A DNA stretch of 64,000 nucleotides from Nymphaea colorata (Eukaryota; Streptophyta; Magnoliopsida; Nymphaeales; Nymphaeaceae), in contig NC_045142.1 of NCBI RefSeq assembly GCF_008831285.2, forward strand, positions 15,441,354 through 15,505,353, written 5' to 3'. The notes beneath the pieces were generated by a model. The model did no database searches and was not told the DNA's origin. It saw only the letters and a list, made by a program, of their open reading frames with translations. A program made the translations under genes and the position numbers. Shown here piece after piece: positions 23,301 through 36,379 of the stretch (position 1 is the stretch's first letter; each line of letters opens with the position of its first letter).

Positions 23301-26300
23301 TATGTCACACGGGTGCGGATGCGATATGGGTGCGGATACGGGGATACGGCAATTTTCAAATTTTTTGGATACGTGGACACGGCTACATTAAATATTATAA
23401 AAAATGATAAGATTAAAGAATACATTAAATTAACAGTTCACTCTTGCAATCTTGTTAGAAAATGTGTTTTATCACAAAAGTACTGAATATCTGAAAGGAT
23501 TGTTCATGGAAATAATTGGATGCATCATAAAAAATTGATAAAATGAAAAAAAAAAACATTAAATTAATGACTTTTATTTTTTGCCGTGTCTGCACCCGTA
23601 TCCCTGTGTCCGCGTGTCGACACGGATACGTGGGCTATTTTGCCATGTCCGTGTGACATAGGTGCAGTGAGGACATAAGTGGAGCAATTTAAAAAAAGCC
23701 GAACATGTGCACACACACAGATTCATAGATATAAAAAAATAAGGATTTAAACAAACAAAATGATTCGTTCATGGTTCATAATTTATAAATGAAGGAACCA
23801 ACTAATTGATCAATTTCATCATTAGAAGTGGAAAGAATGACAAGCTCCACAAAGTCCATAATAGAAGCATGCAAATTATGTTCTTCAAAGTCAATGTCCT
23901 TTGGATTTACATCCCAATTCTTGGATGAACCCTCTGCGACATAATATGACTTAACTCAATATTTAACTTCAAAGTTCAAACAACCAATCCACTACTGAAA
24001 TTTGATTTCTACATAGCAAAAATAAAAAAAATACCCTTAGGGGCGTTTGTTTATTTCCCCCAATTTAGAGGTGAAACTTCACCAGGAGAAAGTTCCGAAA
24101 GAGTTGAAATTTCACCTCATCCTAAAATGAGGTGTGTTTGATGAGCTAGAAAAGTTCACCTGGAGAAATTTATTGGTGTTTGATGGCTAAAGTGACTGAA
24201 AGGAAGAAAAGTAGTTAATTAGCTAACTATTACAAATGTTATCAATTTTAATTTGAATTTCAATAATCACACGACTTTTCTTGGATGTTATGAAAGAAGA
24301 CCTGTTAATAAGTTTCAATTTTCACATCTGAATTGGCTATAATGGGATGCAGAAATTGTTGGTGCTGCAGAAATTTTCACAACTTAATTGCTATCCCACT
24401 CATTTTGCATGTAAAAGATACAGGTTTGCATTGCGCTTGAAAACTCATTCAGTTTAAATGTATTGTGATAATCAAATGTAATATGAACAATACATTACTT
24501 TGCGGCGTTGCCAATTTGAGTCCTGATAAAATCTATATCCAAGCGATTTGAAAAAGGAAACCAGTTAGCCGACAATGAAGTTCAGAATTGGCAACAAGAG
24601 ATATACCAACCAGTGGCAGCCGATTTAAACCTTCCCATATATTAGAAACCATGGAGACGGAAGATGAATGAGAAAACAGAGACGAAAGATGAATGAGAAA
24701 ACATTCATTCCAAGGCCTGAATCTCGACTGGCTGCCAAGGTGACTGGTATTTTCAACCAGGATAACCAAGAAAGAATGGTGAATTTTTTTTGTGTTTGAT
24801 GAAGGGAAATCCGTGCCATTTCCCTCCTCTACAGTGTTTCATCCTGCAATCAAATGCTCCATCAATCTAAAGTTCAGGAATATAATTGTAGGTTGGAGTG
24901 GACACAAGCTAAATCCTCTGCCCCTTGATGTTGTGGATTTGAGAATATGTGTTTTAGTTTATTTCACAACATGATCATGTCATAGGTGGAAATAGAAACT
25001 TCATTGCAGGATGTTGGAGAATTGGTGTTCCTGATCCACCAAATAACTACCAGTTAATAAGATCTTCATAAGTTTTGTCTTCGAAGCTTTTAATAAATTA
25101 AATATCTTACTCAAAAACTTCATAAACTCATTATTTACTAACTTCAGCATTTGATGATCATTAAAAAGACTTCACTAAGCATATCATCCTATGCTTGGGC
25201 GTTTTTGCATCTTCGTTAGGAGGAACAGGACTAACACCTCTCAACAACTATGTTTGTTTTCCATATTGTTTGCAATTTAGTGAGTGTGCATTACAATGCA
25301 AGAGGGTGGTTGCTTTTACCTCATCACATTTTTCTTAAAGCTTCATTCACATGATTGAAAAAAAACTGGATCATCAAGTGCAATATTTTTCTTCTCATGC
25401 TTATATATCATAGTGTAAATTTTTTCCTTTCATTTTATCTCACATTTCACAACCCATTAACCCTTGTGAAGCATGGGTCCTTTTTTATCAACATTGCTGA
25501 AAAGTGGGCTTTGCAATTGGGCGTTTACATTAATTTCACTGCAATAAAATTTCCAGTTATTGTTAGTCACCATCAACATCAGTGCATTCTCGACTTTGTT
25601 TAGTTCTTTTGATCATTGTAGTCATAGATGCAAAATGAGTCAAAACAACCTTCGATAATTTCAAATCAGGATGCCTATTGAATATACAGAGTATGATGAT
25701 GGTTTACCGTAAAGTGTCTGATGTTTCTGCCATGTTGCTCAGTCTCTTCAAACTATTATCACATATTATTCATTTGCATCTTCTTTTGGTACGTTGCAAA
25801 TACTTTTTACGTGCCAGATTTAACTCGTTCACCACACAAGGAGTTTAGAAGATTTGACTATACTTAGGATCACTCTCCAAGCTAGTTCATGCACAATTGC
25901 ATGCTAGAGAATTGTTAGTACATCTGCACAAAGATATCTTCATCCAATTCTTTTATCACTTCTATAAACTCCTTCAAATACCCAGCATCTTTATGCTCCT
26001 CAAATAGATCAACACACTTTAAAATAATTGGCTCATTAAATGAATAAACAATAACAATTATTCATGGTTGCCTTTGCATATCAGTCCACTCATAAAAAAT
26101 GATGGGGATCGTATAGTTTTCATGGGCTCATAACCTGTGAAATTGCAGTTAGCCAAACCTGTAACCATAAAAGAAAGTGAACTTGCAAGGAAGAACCTTT
26201 CCCCATATTTTTAAATGCTCTTTCTATTGTTTTATCGGTTCCCAAGCCCATCTTTCTTTTTCTTCGAAGTATCTTTGTCTACAACAATACTCTAAGGAAC

Positions 26301-29297
26301 AGACAATTCACTTGATTTTACTAAATTTTTCTTCAATATCAGTCACGTCTTGTTCTTTTTTCCAATTCCATCAACTTGTGAATTCTGTCAACTCTTTTGC
26401 ATTCTCTAATTCCATAGTCATAGGTTTGCTGAACATGTGCTCTAACATGTGTGCAGGAGCCAGTATATTGTCCATGACTGAAATTGTAAATGAAAAGCAC
26501 ATTGCCACCATCACCATTAGTTTTTTCTTCTTTTGTCACATGCCTCAAAGTGGCTGAGAAGGATCTGTTTCAGCTACAGCAATGCTGTTTGTACTGCCAC
26601 TGTTATATGAGTGCTTACAACTGCCTCCCCTTATCAGCCATTATATCTGAAAAGCGAAAAGTGAAAATAAGGTTGCCTACTTCCCTAGATAACACAAAGA
26701 AAAATGCATAAAGAAATAGATAATATGAATAAAACTCACAAAACACTAAAATTCTAAGAGTTTAAGATTAATAGAATGACCTTAAAATCATAAATATTCA
26801 TACATTCATATATTCATATAAATTCTGAAAACTTAATATTGCATGGAGTTAAAACCTTGGATATTACATAAACAGTGGCTGAAAACTTTATGAAATACTT
26901 AAATTCTTAATTGAATACTTAAGAAGTTTATAAGAGCCAATTTGGTGAACCAGATTCTATGACAAGAAAACATGGACTTCAAATTGCATCATTCAACATG
27001 GTTATTGATTAGTGTAGCAAACCTAGTGGTAATTTTAAAATATCTGTACACTTTCTGATAAGAAAAAGTATAACCAGATCAGACAAAACACAAAATCTGG
27101 TCAGAGAAAATAAAATCTAATTAGATGGAACAGTAAAGAAAGAAACTCTGATCTAACGTTACATAAACAGAATTTGGTCTAATACAGAATCAAAACTTAA
27201 TGTTACGTAAACTTTCTCTTCCTCTTTGCTTTCTTTATGCTATAAACAGATTTTGGGGATTTGTAACATGTTCTACTATATGACCTATCACATGTTCTAC
27301 CTCTTTTCCCCTTTTACATGGATCGCGGGTTTTGCTTTTGTTCTCGAACTAGATCTTGTGCTGGAATCAAGTGGATCAAAAGTGGAAACCTCAATATCCA
27401 TTTTCTAGTAATCAACATAGCCATTTTAGCATCTTTCATCTTTAAAAAATATATATATATATAAATCTATGGTAAAAATGGAAGATTTTGTACCTTTCAC
27501 AACAGAAATAGGTTATCCTACACAAAAGGAGGGTGCCATCTCTTTCTTCAACAACAAATTGGTCCTTACATGTATCTAGCCTTAAATTAATTTTTTCTTT
27601 TCAACAGATTTTGTACCTCACATATTGTATTGGGTGATATTGACCCATATTGTACGATATGGGTCAATATGGGATGTTACAGCCCTGTAATATCATAATG
27701 CTTTTTCTCAACCATTACATTAGATATCATGGGATATGGTGCAATAAGCGAAAGACGACCCTGTTCTGTTTGACTTCATTATAGTATGGGGTGTTCAGTG
27801 AGTCGAGCCAACTTGAGCTCAACTCGAACTCGCTCAGGTAAACTTGACTCAAGCTTGACTTTGTTAATAAACAAGTCGAGTGTGAATTAAGAAATACAAG
27901 CGATTAAATAAACAAGTTGAGCTCGAGCTAGGTAGGTTTGGCTTGTTTACACTTAGTTAAGTTCACAGGAAGACAATATGTAGGAAACGTCTTATTATAT
28001 TATTACACGAATGAAACTATTGCAATGGAGTTTCTTGTGGCTAGCAAGGATCAGTTTGCAAGTTTGAACTTGATCCTTTCTATTCTGTTTTAAAAATAAA
28101 TTTTTTATAAACGGCTCAAATGGCTCTGTTAAGCTCATGTCAGATCCCGACGCGAGCTTAATCGAGCAGAGTTCAAGCCTTCTTAAGCTCAAGCTAGGTA
28201 ACTCAAGCTCAACTTGAGCTCGAGTTGAGCCTTTTCGCACGCGTGCCAAGTTCAAGCTGGCCCAGCTCGGTCGAACTCGGCTTTCTGAACAGCCCTAATA
28301 GGATGTGCTTTGTGATATAAATTGTTCAGTCTTAAAGGCCTTTGAATTTGGAGTATCCTCATTCTTTCCAGCAATGGTGAAAATCTGTTTTCCCAGACAT
28401 TAGGGGTGGAGCTAGAAAAAGATTGTGGGGGCACATTTATACTTTTATGCATTTCATAGGGGGCCAAGTCATATTCTCTACAAATTTTAAAGAGGATGTA
28501 TGGATTTTGTATGAACAACAGATGAGCTTTAATTTTGTTAAAGGATCAGAGGCAAGATTCGTGCTCACCTATTCATAATGCTGGAGTTGAGACCTTGAAG
28601 TTGCACAAAGCAAAGAGGTTGATATCCAAGGTGCATCTCTGTTGGTAAAATCATGTAAATTTACTTAAACCCATCCAGAAAAAAGGCCTCACCCAGTCAG
28701 GTAGTCGTTTATGATTGTAGCAAGATGTGCATGGATCCTGATATCCATACCTTCAACTTGGTGAGTTAATCCAATTCACAAAGTCAGTGTGCATAGATGA
28801 TAGACCACATCTTATGCAGTTGTATTGGTGTGAATAATAACACCTCGAAATGCTAGGCTCGAATTGCTAGCTCCAGCATGCATATTGTTGCTTGGCACAT
28901 TTCTGTCTGGCCATGCACATTGAAGCGTTTATATTTCTTTTGTTCTCGATTTATAGATGGTTTCTACCTTGTGAACATAGAGTCAAAGAGGTGATGATTA
29001 TTGCGGCAATGTTTGTGCAGAGAAGTTTGGATCAGAAAAGGAACCACAACGTCAGACATGGGAAGTGACAGATGCCATTCCTTTGAAAGAAGATGGTAGC
29101 TTTGACACCTCGGTGCTTGGAGACAAACCTGATGTCCATTACGTTTATGTGTGTATCAAGGTTGGTCGCCTACCTTGCTTGCTTTCTGTTTCTGTAAGAC
29201 ATATTAATCGTTCTTACAATTTTGTTTTCAGGACAAGTCATTAAGGGAATTAAAGTTGACCAAGGAGATTAAGGATGAGATGGTGGATAATGATTGA
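20303..29297 (+). CDS. METTL13/EEF1AKMT4-like SAM-dependent methyltransferase
   Basis: Nine exons: 20303-20474, 21317-21430, 21527-21595, 21731-21750, 21831-21883, 21995-22025, 22144-22222, 29021-29160 and 29232-29297. All introns are GT-AG, and the phases join into one 247-residue frame ending TGA. Residues 49-57 (ILIVGCGNA) are the SAM-binding motif I. NID at 73-75 is the acidic ribose-binding turn, MDVRD at 99-103 is the next strand, and DVVIDKGTLDSL at 113-124 is motif IV. The N-terminus (YWDKRY, PFDWYQKY) is typical of the small METTL13/EEF1AKMT4-like methyltransferases. Relatives methylate lysine on translation elongation factor 1A; the substrate here is inferred only. Expected to be soluble, with no signal peptide or membrane span. 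Intron 7 is 6.8 kb, while the others range from 71 to 842 bp. Confidence 0.9.
23300..23660. mobile_element. Mutator-type MITE with 9-bp target duplication
   Basis: 361 bp with perfect 13-bp terminal inverted repeats, CTATGTCACACGG and CCGTGTGACATAG. It is flanked by the exact 9-bp direct repeat GGTGCAGTG at 23291-23299 and 23661-23669. Nine-bp duplications are the hallmark of the Mutator superfamily. The ends hold further GGTGCGGATACG-like words, and the centre is AT-rich and non-coding. It sits inside an intron. Confidence 0.8.
25600..26560 (-). pseudogene. hAT transposase relic (BED finger plus DUF659 region)
   Basis: On the minus strand, 26548-26339 encodes a degraded BED-like segment (YTGSCTHVRAHVQQTYDYGI, then RECKRV), with the first cysteines lost. 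About 26000-25800 gives EHKDAGYLKEFIEVIKELDED followed by TNNSLACNCA and KYSQIF-stop-TPCVVNELNLA, the TDN...IFWTPC..H.LNL pattern of the DUF659/hAT core. VVLTHFASMTTM near 25630 fits the following TRFA motif. Stops and frame changes throughout; no terminal repeats were located. Confidence 0.55.
27789..28295. mobile_element. GAGCTCGAG-rich TIR element (hAT-like)
   Basis: The left end GGGTGTTCAG and right end CTGAACAGCCC are near-perfect inverted termini. The interior repeats ACTTGAGCTC / GAGCTCGAG words in both orientations. The 8-mers ATAGTATG (27781-27788) and ATAGGATG (28298-28305) match at seven of eight bases, with a two-base offset at the right end, suggesting a degraded hAT target duplication. 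Confidence 0.55.
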
Positions 29298-32200
29298 AAG
29301 TCTGTTACTTGCACAAGGCATTGAAGATTCTCTTGGTGTATCAATTTGACATGCCAAGTCTCAAGCACGGGTAGACTGCGAATATTATTGGTTCTCTGGA
29401 AGTCAACCTGTCATACTATTTATTAACGTTTTCAGTTTCATGAGATCGAAAGTTGGGAATTTTGACTTTCTGATTCAAAAGATTGGTATAAGAACAACAC
29501 AGTGGGTTCCTGATTTTTTCTTTCCTGGCTGACATTATGTTAAGGGACGACCGCCCATTGTGGTGGTGTTCTCTTTCGTTTCCACATGGTCCATGGAGGC
29601 TCCATGGATGGAGGACTTGTCATGCCTGAATGCCTGTACCAGTGGGGACACCTACATCTGAATCCAAATTGATTTCTTTCTCGCTGATATATTTGTAGTG
29701 GCTGGATTGCACTTGCATCTGAATTATGTACGTTCCTAATGCTGGGAGATCCTCTTGCATAATTGCTAATATTTGCTTAATTTCGAAGCGGTTTAGATAT
29801 CAGAATGTATGGATCTCATCTTCCAGTTTGCCTTTCTATCCGGGTAGGTACTATGTGTGGGCATGTATCTACGTGGAGCCAGGTGAACGTTTGGCTTCGT
29901 CGTGCTCTACTATTGCGGCTGATGTACTTGAATAAGCTTAGTTTTGGATGCCGATCTACTTTTGTTCGTTCATGGATTTAGCCATTGAGGAATTCTGTTC
30001 TGACCAGTGCCGAGTGGTGCAAGCGGATCGGATTTGGACTAATTATTGTTATGTCCCAATCCAATAAAAATCGGTAGTGGACCCAAATCCAAAAAATATG
30101 ACTGAATCCAATTTCAAAAAATTGTGAGACTTGTGAAAAAGCTCACCATAACATTATGCTTAATGAAAAAGTGGTGAGAAATGCGCACTTTGCATGTGCT
30201 TTTTCAGGCTGGCTGCTTGTCGGGAAAAGTGCGAGGATTGGCTTTTTGTGCGAATCCAATTTTACAGAACGTCAAAAAAGGTATTCAGGTTGGTTCTTGC
30301 GCTACGGTTGAGTTCTTTCAAGTCCATTTGAATCATCTAGTGGATGGTCTTTAGATCTATGACGACTGAAAACTGAAATGTATGAATACTTGCTCGTCTG
30401 AAGTCAGGTTTTCTGGATGTCCCAAAAGTGAAGGACGCCAGCCTGTTGTGCTGAAGACTGCAAAATAGTTTGATAAACTGAATTAGTCAGTGTGTTCAGT
30501 CTAACATGATCTATCGAACGGATTCTGCAGTTTTTCCCAGTATCCGGATAAATTTGGATGTTGGAGAACTACATATGTAAAAAAAAAAAAAAAAAAAAAA
30601 CCTTATATTGACGTTCTTTGGGATGGTAATGCCCAAAAGAACAAAGAATAGCAAAACCGAACTCCAAGCAAGAGGGAGGGCTTCATATCTGGATGTTTTG
30701 AGAAATAACCGTCTTTAAACGTGGGGTCATTTGATCGTTTGGGGTGTTTGGCAAGCCCTAACGCCTTCAAAGACACTTGCATTTGTGCTGCAAATGATTG
30801 TACATCACGGTTACATCTGACACTGTGAGCTTGGTATCCTCTTTCTGTTTGCAAGCTGCTGTGCCTCCTCTCTTTCTCCCCCAATCACTTTATGCTTCTT
30901 TCTTCGCTGTCTTTTTTATCCCCGATTCACGGCCTTATGGAGGACCACATGTGCAATCAATTGGGGACAATCGGAAAAGATCCAGCGGTTTCATGGTACA
31001 ATAAAAGAAGAGACAAAAGAACAAGTATAATGGAGAAAAGAAGAAGACTTATTTGATTTCTCATCAACGGATAAGGATTTTGGGACATTTTTTCTTCTAG
31101 TATGTTTTCGTGGAACTACTAATCATACAATAGCCACTTTTAATTCCGTGGATAAGGCTGAGGTCAAATAAGTCATATAGTCACTATTTAAGAAAGAGCA
31201 CCTGTATTCTCGGACACTGTGGGATCACTAGTGATGCTCCATGTTGACAATAGTTTACTGTGCTGGACCAGTATCTTCCACTCGAACGTGAAATCCAAAA
31301 GTTCATGCAATGTCTCATCTCCCTTTGTTTGTTGGCTAACGTTAATTTAGTTATGAGGCTATTTCTTATTCAAGTTTTTTTTTTTCCTTGTCGAACTAGA
31401 GGAAATCAACTTATAACATAATCTCATACATGATATATGTTCTAGAAATGATTTTTCTAATAGCTTTCCAACAAATGAGAAACTGTCATATCAATAGCGG
31501 GCAGCTATTTTACCTTGATCACTTCGTCCTTTTCTGGATCCTACATGATAACATTTAACACTTTTTGCTTTTAGGATTGTTATCACCACTTTCAATAAAC
31601 TAGTTGCTGCTTAATTATGACAATGAAATTAGGTCGGTCCACTGGTTAAATCCTACTTCAGAATCTGTAGCAAAGTGGTTCTTGGTAGTTGAAACAGTAC
31701 ATATAACATGTTTTTCTCCCCATGTGCGCTAAGCTAAACATTTTGTATTTTGCATGACCAAGAGAGACCTCACCCGCAGAAAGGAAGATGCATTTAAAGG
31801 TTGACTTCTTCTCAAATCTTTCAACAGAACTGTACATTATAAATATCAAGTAGTTATTTGCGATTATAAACTTGATACAAAAAAATTTACTTTTCTTGCC
31901 ATTAAAATATCGAAATGTTCTTGCTACAAGATGCTAGTTTGATTGAATGGACCATGTTGACATCTAGTAACAAATGTGACACCAAAAGCTGATACATGAA
32001 CCTATACATAGCATTGCGTGTATAAAGTTTCAATAACTTGTGCACAAGGAACATTAATTTATCTTCCTCACGGGAGGAATTTCTTTTAGCACTTTTAATT
32101 GCAAGAGTATTCATTGGCTCATAGTCAAATGTTGTAAATCTTTTCAAGATATCATTAGAAAATCTTTATTAACTTGGACATAAAAATGTAAACTTCCTAT

Positions 32201-32600
32201 CAACGAGTAATCTCTATTCTAACGATGGAAGATGCATCACTTATTTGAACTCAATCATGATTAGTTTGAATCATATATTTATCATTTCCTACTTACAAGG
32301 TACAATCTACATAAAATGACAGAATTGCAAATCTTGTCTCACTATTCCAAACATAATCATAATGATCAAACATATTTGCTATACTATACAATTTCATTTA
32401 TGACTTTATGAAATGTCAAACATCCAAATATTATTACAAACATGCGATGACTCTTTTCACTCCATAATTTATTTCCTTGTTCTGCATAACATAACCTTTT
32501 AGTTGTTCCATGAAAATAGTATCTTCTAAATTTATTATAAAAAAAATGTTATTCGAATGAACTTGAAATGATTCTTCAAGATCAAATTCAGATGGATAAT
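29298..32600. other. 3' flank of the methyltransferase gene and intergenic DNA
   Basis: 29298-29500 probably holds the 3' UTR; its end is not defined. A run of 22 A lies at 30579-30600, which could be a retroposed tail or slippage. The remainder shows no supportable gene. Open frames at 29726 and 30603-31004 have no recognisable similarity. Confidence 0.4.
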
Positions 32601-32624
32601 AACTCCAAGAGAATCAGGTTTCAG

Positions 32625-32730
32625 TTGACAAGCTGGTATTATCTTTGCGGTCAAGCGGAAGAGGACATTACTCATTCATTTTGGGACTTCCCTGTCATGA
32701 TTGAGTTATATAATAGCACATAGAGTCAAC
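32625..32730 (+). pseudogene. LINE reverse-transcriptase zinc-finger scrap
   Basis: One frame reads WYYLCGQAEEDITHSFWDF, then PVMIELY. This resembles the C-terminal zinc-binding segment after plant LINE RTs (CxxCG..EE...H.FF.CP), with the second Cys of the pair surviving and the final Cys-Pro degraded to FP. No RT core is seen beside it. Confidence 0.35.
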
Positions 32731-32739
32731 CACGGGTTA

Positions 32740-35700
32740 TCGTCAGAGAAGCATCAGTTATCTAGGATGTGATTTTCGGATCTCATGAGCTGAGAAAATC
32801 AAGCAGGGTCCCTGACCATGGAGATCTTGGCTATTTACCACATGGGCACATTTTTTTTGTCTCACTCATAACGACATGGCTGTTGGAGGGAAAAGATTGG
32901 ACGTGAAATGAATGGCATTAGATGTCCCTTTTTAACATACAGGGCATTATTAGGATCTAACATGTATTGCTTAGCATTCTAATTATTCAGTTTGATTCCA
33001 TAGTTCATGTTAAAGCATTTGTATCATCTAGTTTTTGCAGTTAGCATCGCATACCATTTTTGTTAGATTAGTTGCCTTAGATTTTTGCCTTTAGGATGAG
33101 TAAAGAGGTTTCAGGTTTATGCACACACTGGGAGACTTTTGAAGAATCTATCAGAGGTGAACACATTGAAAAATGCAAAGACTTACTGAATATATATTGA
33201 GCACATTGTTGGGGCATTATCTTATATGCTTAATCTTTCCTATGTATAGCTAGATTTGACACTTTATTTATTTATTGTTCAAACAAATTATAATATTATT
33301 CTTCTTTTTATCTTAAGGTAATAAAAGTATTCTTGAGTATATTGTTCTGAAATTTCATATATATGTTCTCTGAGTTTGACATTCAATTGAAAATATTGTT
33401 ATAAAAATTATTTAATTAAAAATCCCATCATAAATATACTCTACATAGTATATAATAAGTAGCTTCAGTTTTTCAACATGAATGCCACTACATATGGGCA
33501 TAATCCTCTTAAAAACAACACACATTCTGCATGATTCATGTTAAGTCTGTAGTCATGGCATGAAATGGGTTGAATGCTTTGGCATCTCCTAGGACATACT
33601 TTTAAATGTTCATCATGTTTTTTCAACCACTTCTCTAAGATCACATATCAAGCATTAACAGTTGTAGGGCTTCATGTCTTGAACCCTATGGTGACAGGGG
33701 AATTCTGATCAATTTTGTACTAAAGGTTCCTTTAGCTTTCTAAAAACTAATTTTATTTCAAACTTAGGAGCATATAGATCTCGTAGTTTTGCGTTACAAT
33801 TAGGTCAGAGGCATGACACTTATACATTTAAACACTAAACAAGGTAATTTGGTCCTTAGATGAGTCACCCCTAGTAAAGAGACTGAGTGGTCAATCCTTA
33901 TACCTACAGGACGAGTCCCATCTCTACTTTCATAAAGTGAGTTAATCTTTTACCCAATCGGTTGTGCGCAAGACCCAAAAATTTTTGCATGTAAATAATT
34001 AGTCAAAAGGAACTAAGGGTTGACTATAGGGACTATAATGATCCTATTATGAGCTTGGTCTTGGACAAAGATTGCACAATTGCCGTAATTGTATAGCTTC
34101 ATGAGAAATAGATCATTTTGACTCAATTGAGTTGAATTGAACTGAAGTAGAGAATAGGGAGCTAGAAATGTCACCACATCTACCTCAAATAAGTATGAAT
34201 GGCCCATAAGTAAGGGTGAATTGGCCTGCACTACTTAATTTTCAAGGTTCACTAAGCGTACCTAAGAAATGTGAGGTAAAATGGTAAAAAACAAAGTATG
34301 GTAACCTTGATGAATTGGGGTTTTATTGGGCTTTAAGTGTGTTGGGATCTAATTTGGACTGCTTGTGCCATTTATAGGTAAATGAGCCAATAAGAATTCC
34401 AAGCATTTGAAAAATTGATTGGAAAATGGTTGAAAACCGTTTGAAAACTGTTAAAAAACAATTGAAAAACAATTGGAAAGCTCCCCAAGTTAGGGAGGAG
34501 ATATTCTCAAAGCTAGACAAACTTGGAGTGAAAAATTTGGGGGCACCTATTGGTATGTATACAGATGCCTCCTTTTGCTACTATGTCAGTGACACCCAGG
34601 CTTAGTGGCGAAAATCAACACATTACATATGATGGTATGTTTACAAGTCTCACTTTACTACTAAGCCAGTGACGCTCAAGCTTAATGGCGAAGATAAACA
34701 CATCAAGTTTTGCACTTTGACTACGTTGGCTTACTTGTCAAGGAACATTTTCTAATGAGTTTCATGTTTAACCCTTACCAGAGTTAATTTATTGGAAGCA
34801 GCACTTGTCTATTCCGAAAAGCTTTTATTGCCTTAAGATGAGAGTGTTGGTTGGTTAACTTAGAGCAACCATATGTTTAGCACAGACGAAAGAAGTTGGC
34901 TTGTGAGATGTTGGACCCAATATTAAAAAAAGTCATATATCAAATTTATATCTACTTACTTGTGGGATATGAATCTTTGCACCATTTTGATTATATATGA
35001 AATTAAAGTTCAAACTGTTGACGTCCATATTGCCAAGAGCAAACATTTATTAATATGCTAAAGATATGACTATTGGTCACTTCAAAAGGCTATTCCATGA
35101 GATGCCAAATAAGGTGAAGGTTTTAGGGAAGTGCAACTATAAAATTCTACTCTTTAATTCATAATCTGTGTATCAAGATAAATGAAGATTAAAAGGAAGT
35201 CTAACTTTTTTTATTCCCTTTTCAAAATGGGATGTGGCTATGCAATTGTTTACAACTCAAAGGACCATAAAGGGCCATTGCAATGGCTTGTCATAAATCT
35301 TATCTTTATATGTAACTAGAAGCTTCCAAACCAGTCACGACTCCAACATATGTGGACGACTCGAAAAGCCATACTTTAAGAGGCCTTGATTGACTTAAAC
35401 AAATTATGCTCACAACTCCTTATAGTTGTGAACCACATTGTCATGAAATGATTTTTTTTTTTTTAACCAAAGTTGTTACATGTTATGAGGTGAGGTGGTG
35501 TGAAGCAAAGTACTAAGCCTATAAAGCAAGGTGAATCAAAGTGATGTGAAGTGAAGCATAAGCTTCAGGGCAAGTTGAGTTTAAAAACAATGGGGTGAAG
35601 ATGTAACTGTAACCTAGGGACATGCTTGTACTTAAAAAAAGAAGGGGGCAAATCTAAACTAGTGAAGAGGGATATGACCAGTATTTAATAGAACATGAGG

Positions 35701-35937
35701 ATAATAAAGGGGAAACCTGTCAAAAAGGGCAAAAATAAATGGGCTAAACTAATGGACTAAAATAAGTGGTCTTAAGTATTTCAATTAGATTTTTTATTAC
35801 ATGTTGATGAGTGGGAGAGCCACTTAGCTGGCACACCCCCACCTCACCACCTTAAATATATGTAATAAATAAAAAATAAATAAGAGTTAACATGGAGAAT
35901 TGGGGAGAGGGAAAACATAACTGGACACATTTTAGAG
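32740..35937. other. Intergenic DNA with a diverged tandem repeat
   Basis: AT-rich with no supportable gene. At 34551-34623 and 34633-34704 two diverged copies of a roughly 73-bp unit are recognisable (CTACTATGTCAGTGACACCC against CTACTAAGCCAGTGACGCTC). Confidence 0.45.
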
Positions 35938-36092
35938 TATTAAGGTAATGGTGAGCACTAGTTGGCATCCATGCATAAGAAAGATCATGTGTATGACCTA
36001 ACTCAAGGAGGATATCAGGAAGTCAAGGAGAAAAAGATAACAACCAAGAGGAGTTGTAATCCCTCAAGTCATGGAGATATTGTTTGTAGAAC

Positions 36093-36172
36093 AGTTCCTA
36101 AAGATAATGAATGAGGTTAACGGAGATTCTTGTAGTTAAAAGATGACACCTCATTCATTATCTTTAGGAACT
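36093..36172. repeat. Perfect 25-bp inverted repeat (30-bp loop)
   Basis: 36093-36117 is the exact reverse complement of 36148-36172. The second LTR-like copy carries a diverged version of only the left arm (near 37030). Confidence 0.95.
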
Positions 36173-36379
36173 AAGACACTAAATTGGTTAACCACTTAAC
36201 CACCTCCTTTATAAGTCATCTAAGATTCTCATAACCTTAATTTGACATTAAACTTTTCAAAGTAGGGTGTTGCAATGTTGAACTTACTTTAGTGTACTAG
36301 AATGACAAATGTTAAACCTATTACTATTCCTTTTTTATAGGAACTCATTTGTCTAAAATATTCGAGTGTCTTTAGCTCA

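Larger units (their letters stand above)
22223..29020 (+). other. Giant intron 7 of the methyltransferase gene
   Basis: 6798 bp between donor GTTAGG and acceptor TTTGTGCAG. It hosts a Mutator-type MITE (23300-23660), a hAT transposase relic (25600-26560), a GAGCTCGAG-rich TIR element (27789-28295) and a scrap of the GGTGGAGCTAG family near 28390. A stretch at 24040-24190 starting GGGGCGTTTGTTT also looks like a transposon end. No intact foreign gene lies inside. Confidence 0.85.

Noticed and set aside
30579-30600. Run of 22 A as the tail of a processed retrogene or SINE
   Set aside because: No coding similarity, no RNA polymerase III boxes and no flanking duplication were found upstream, so it is left as a homopolymer.
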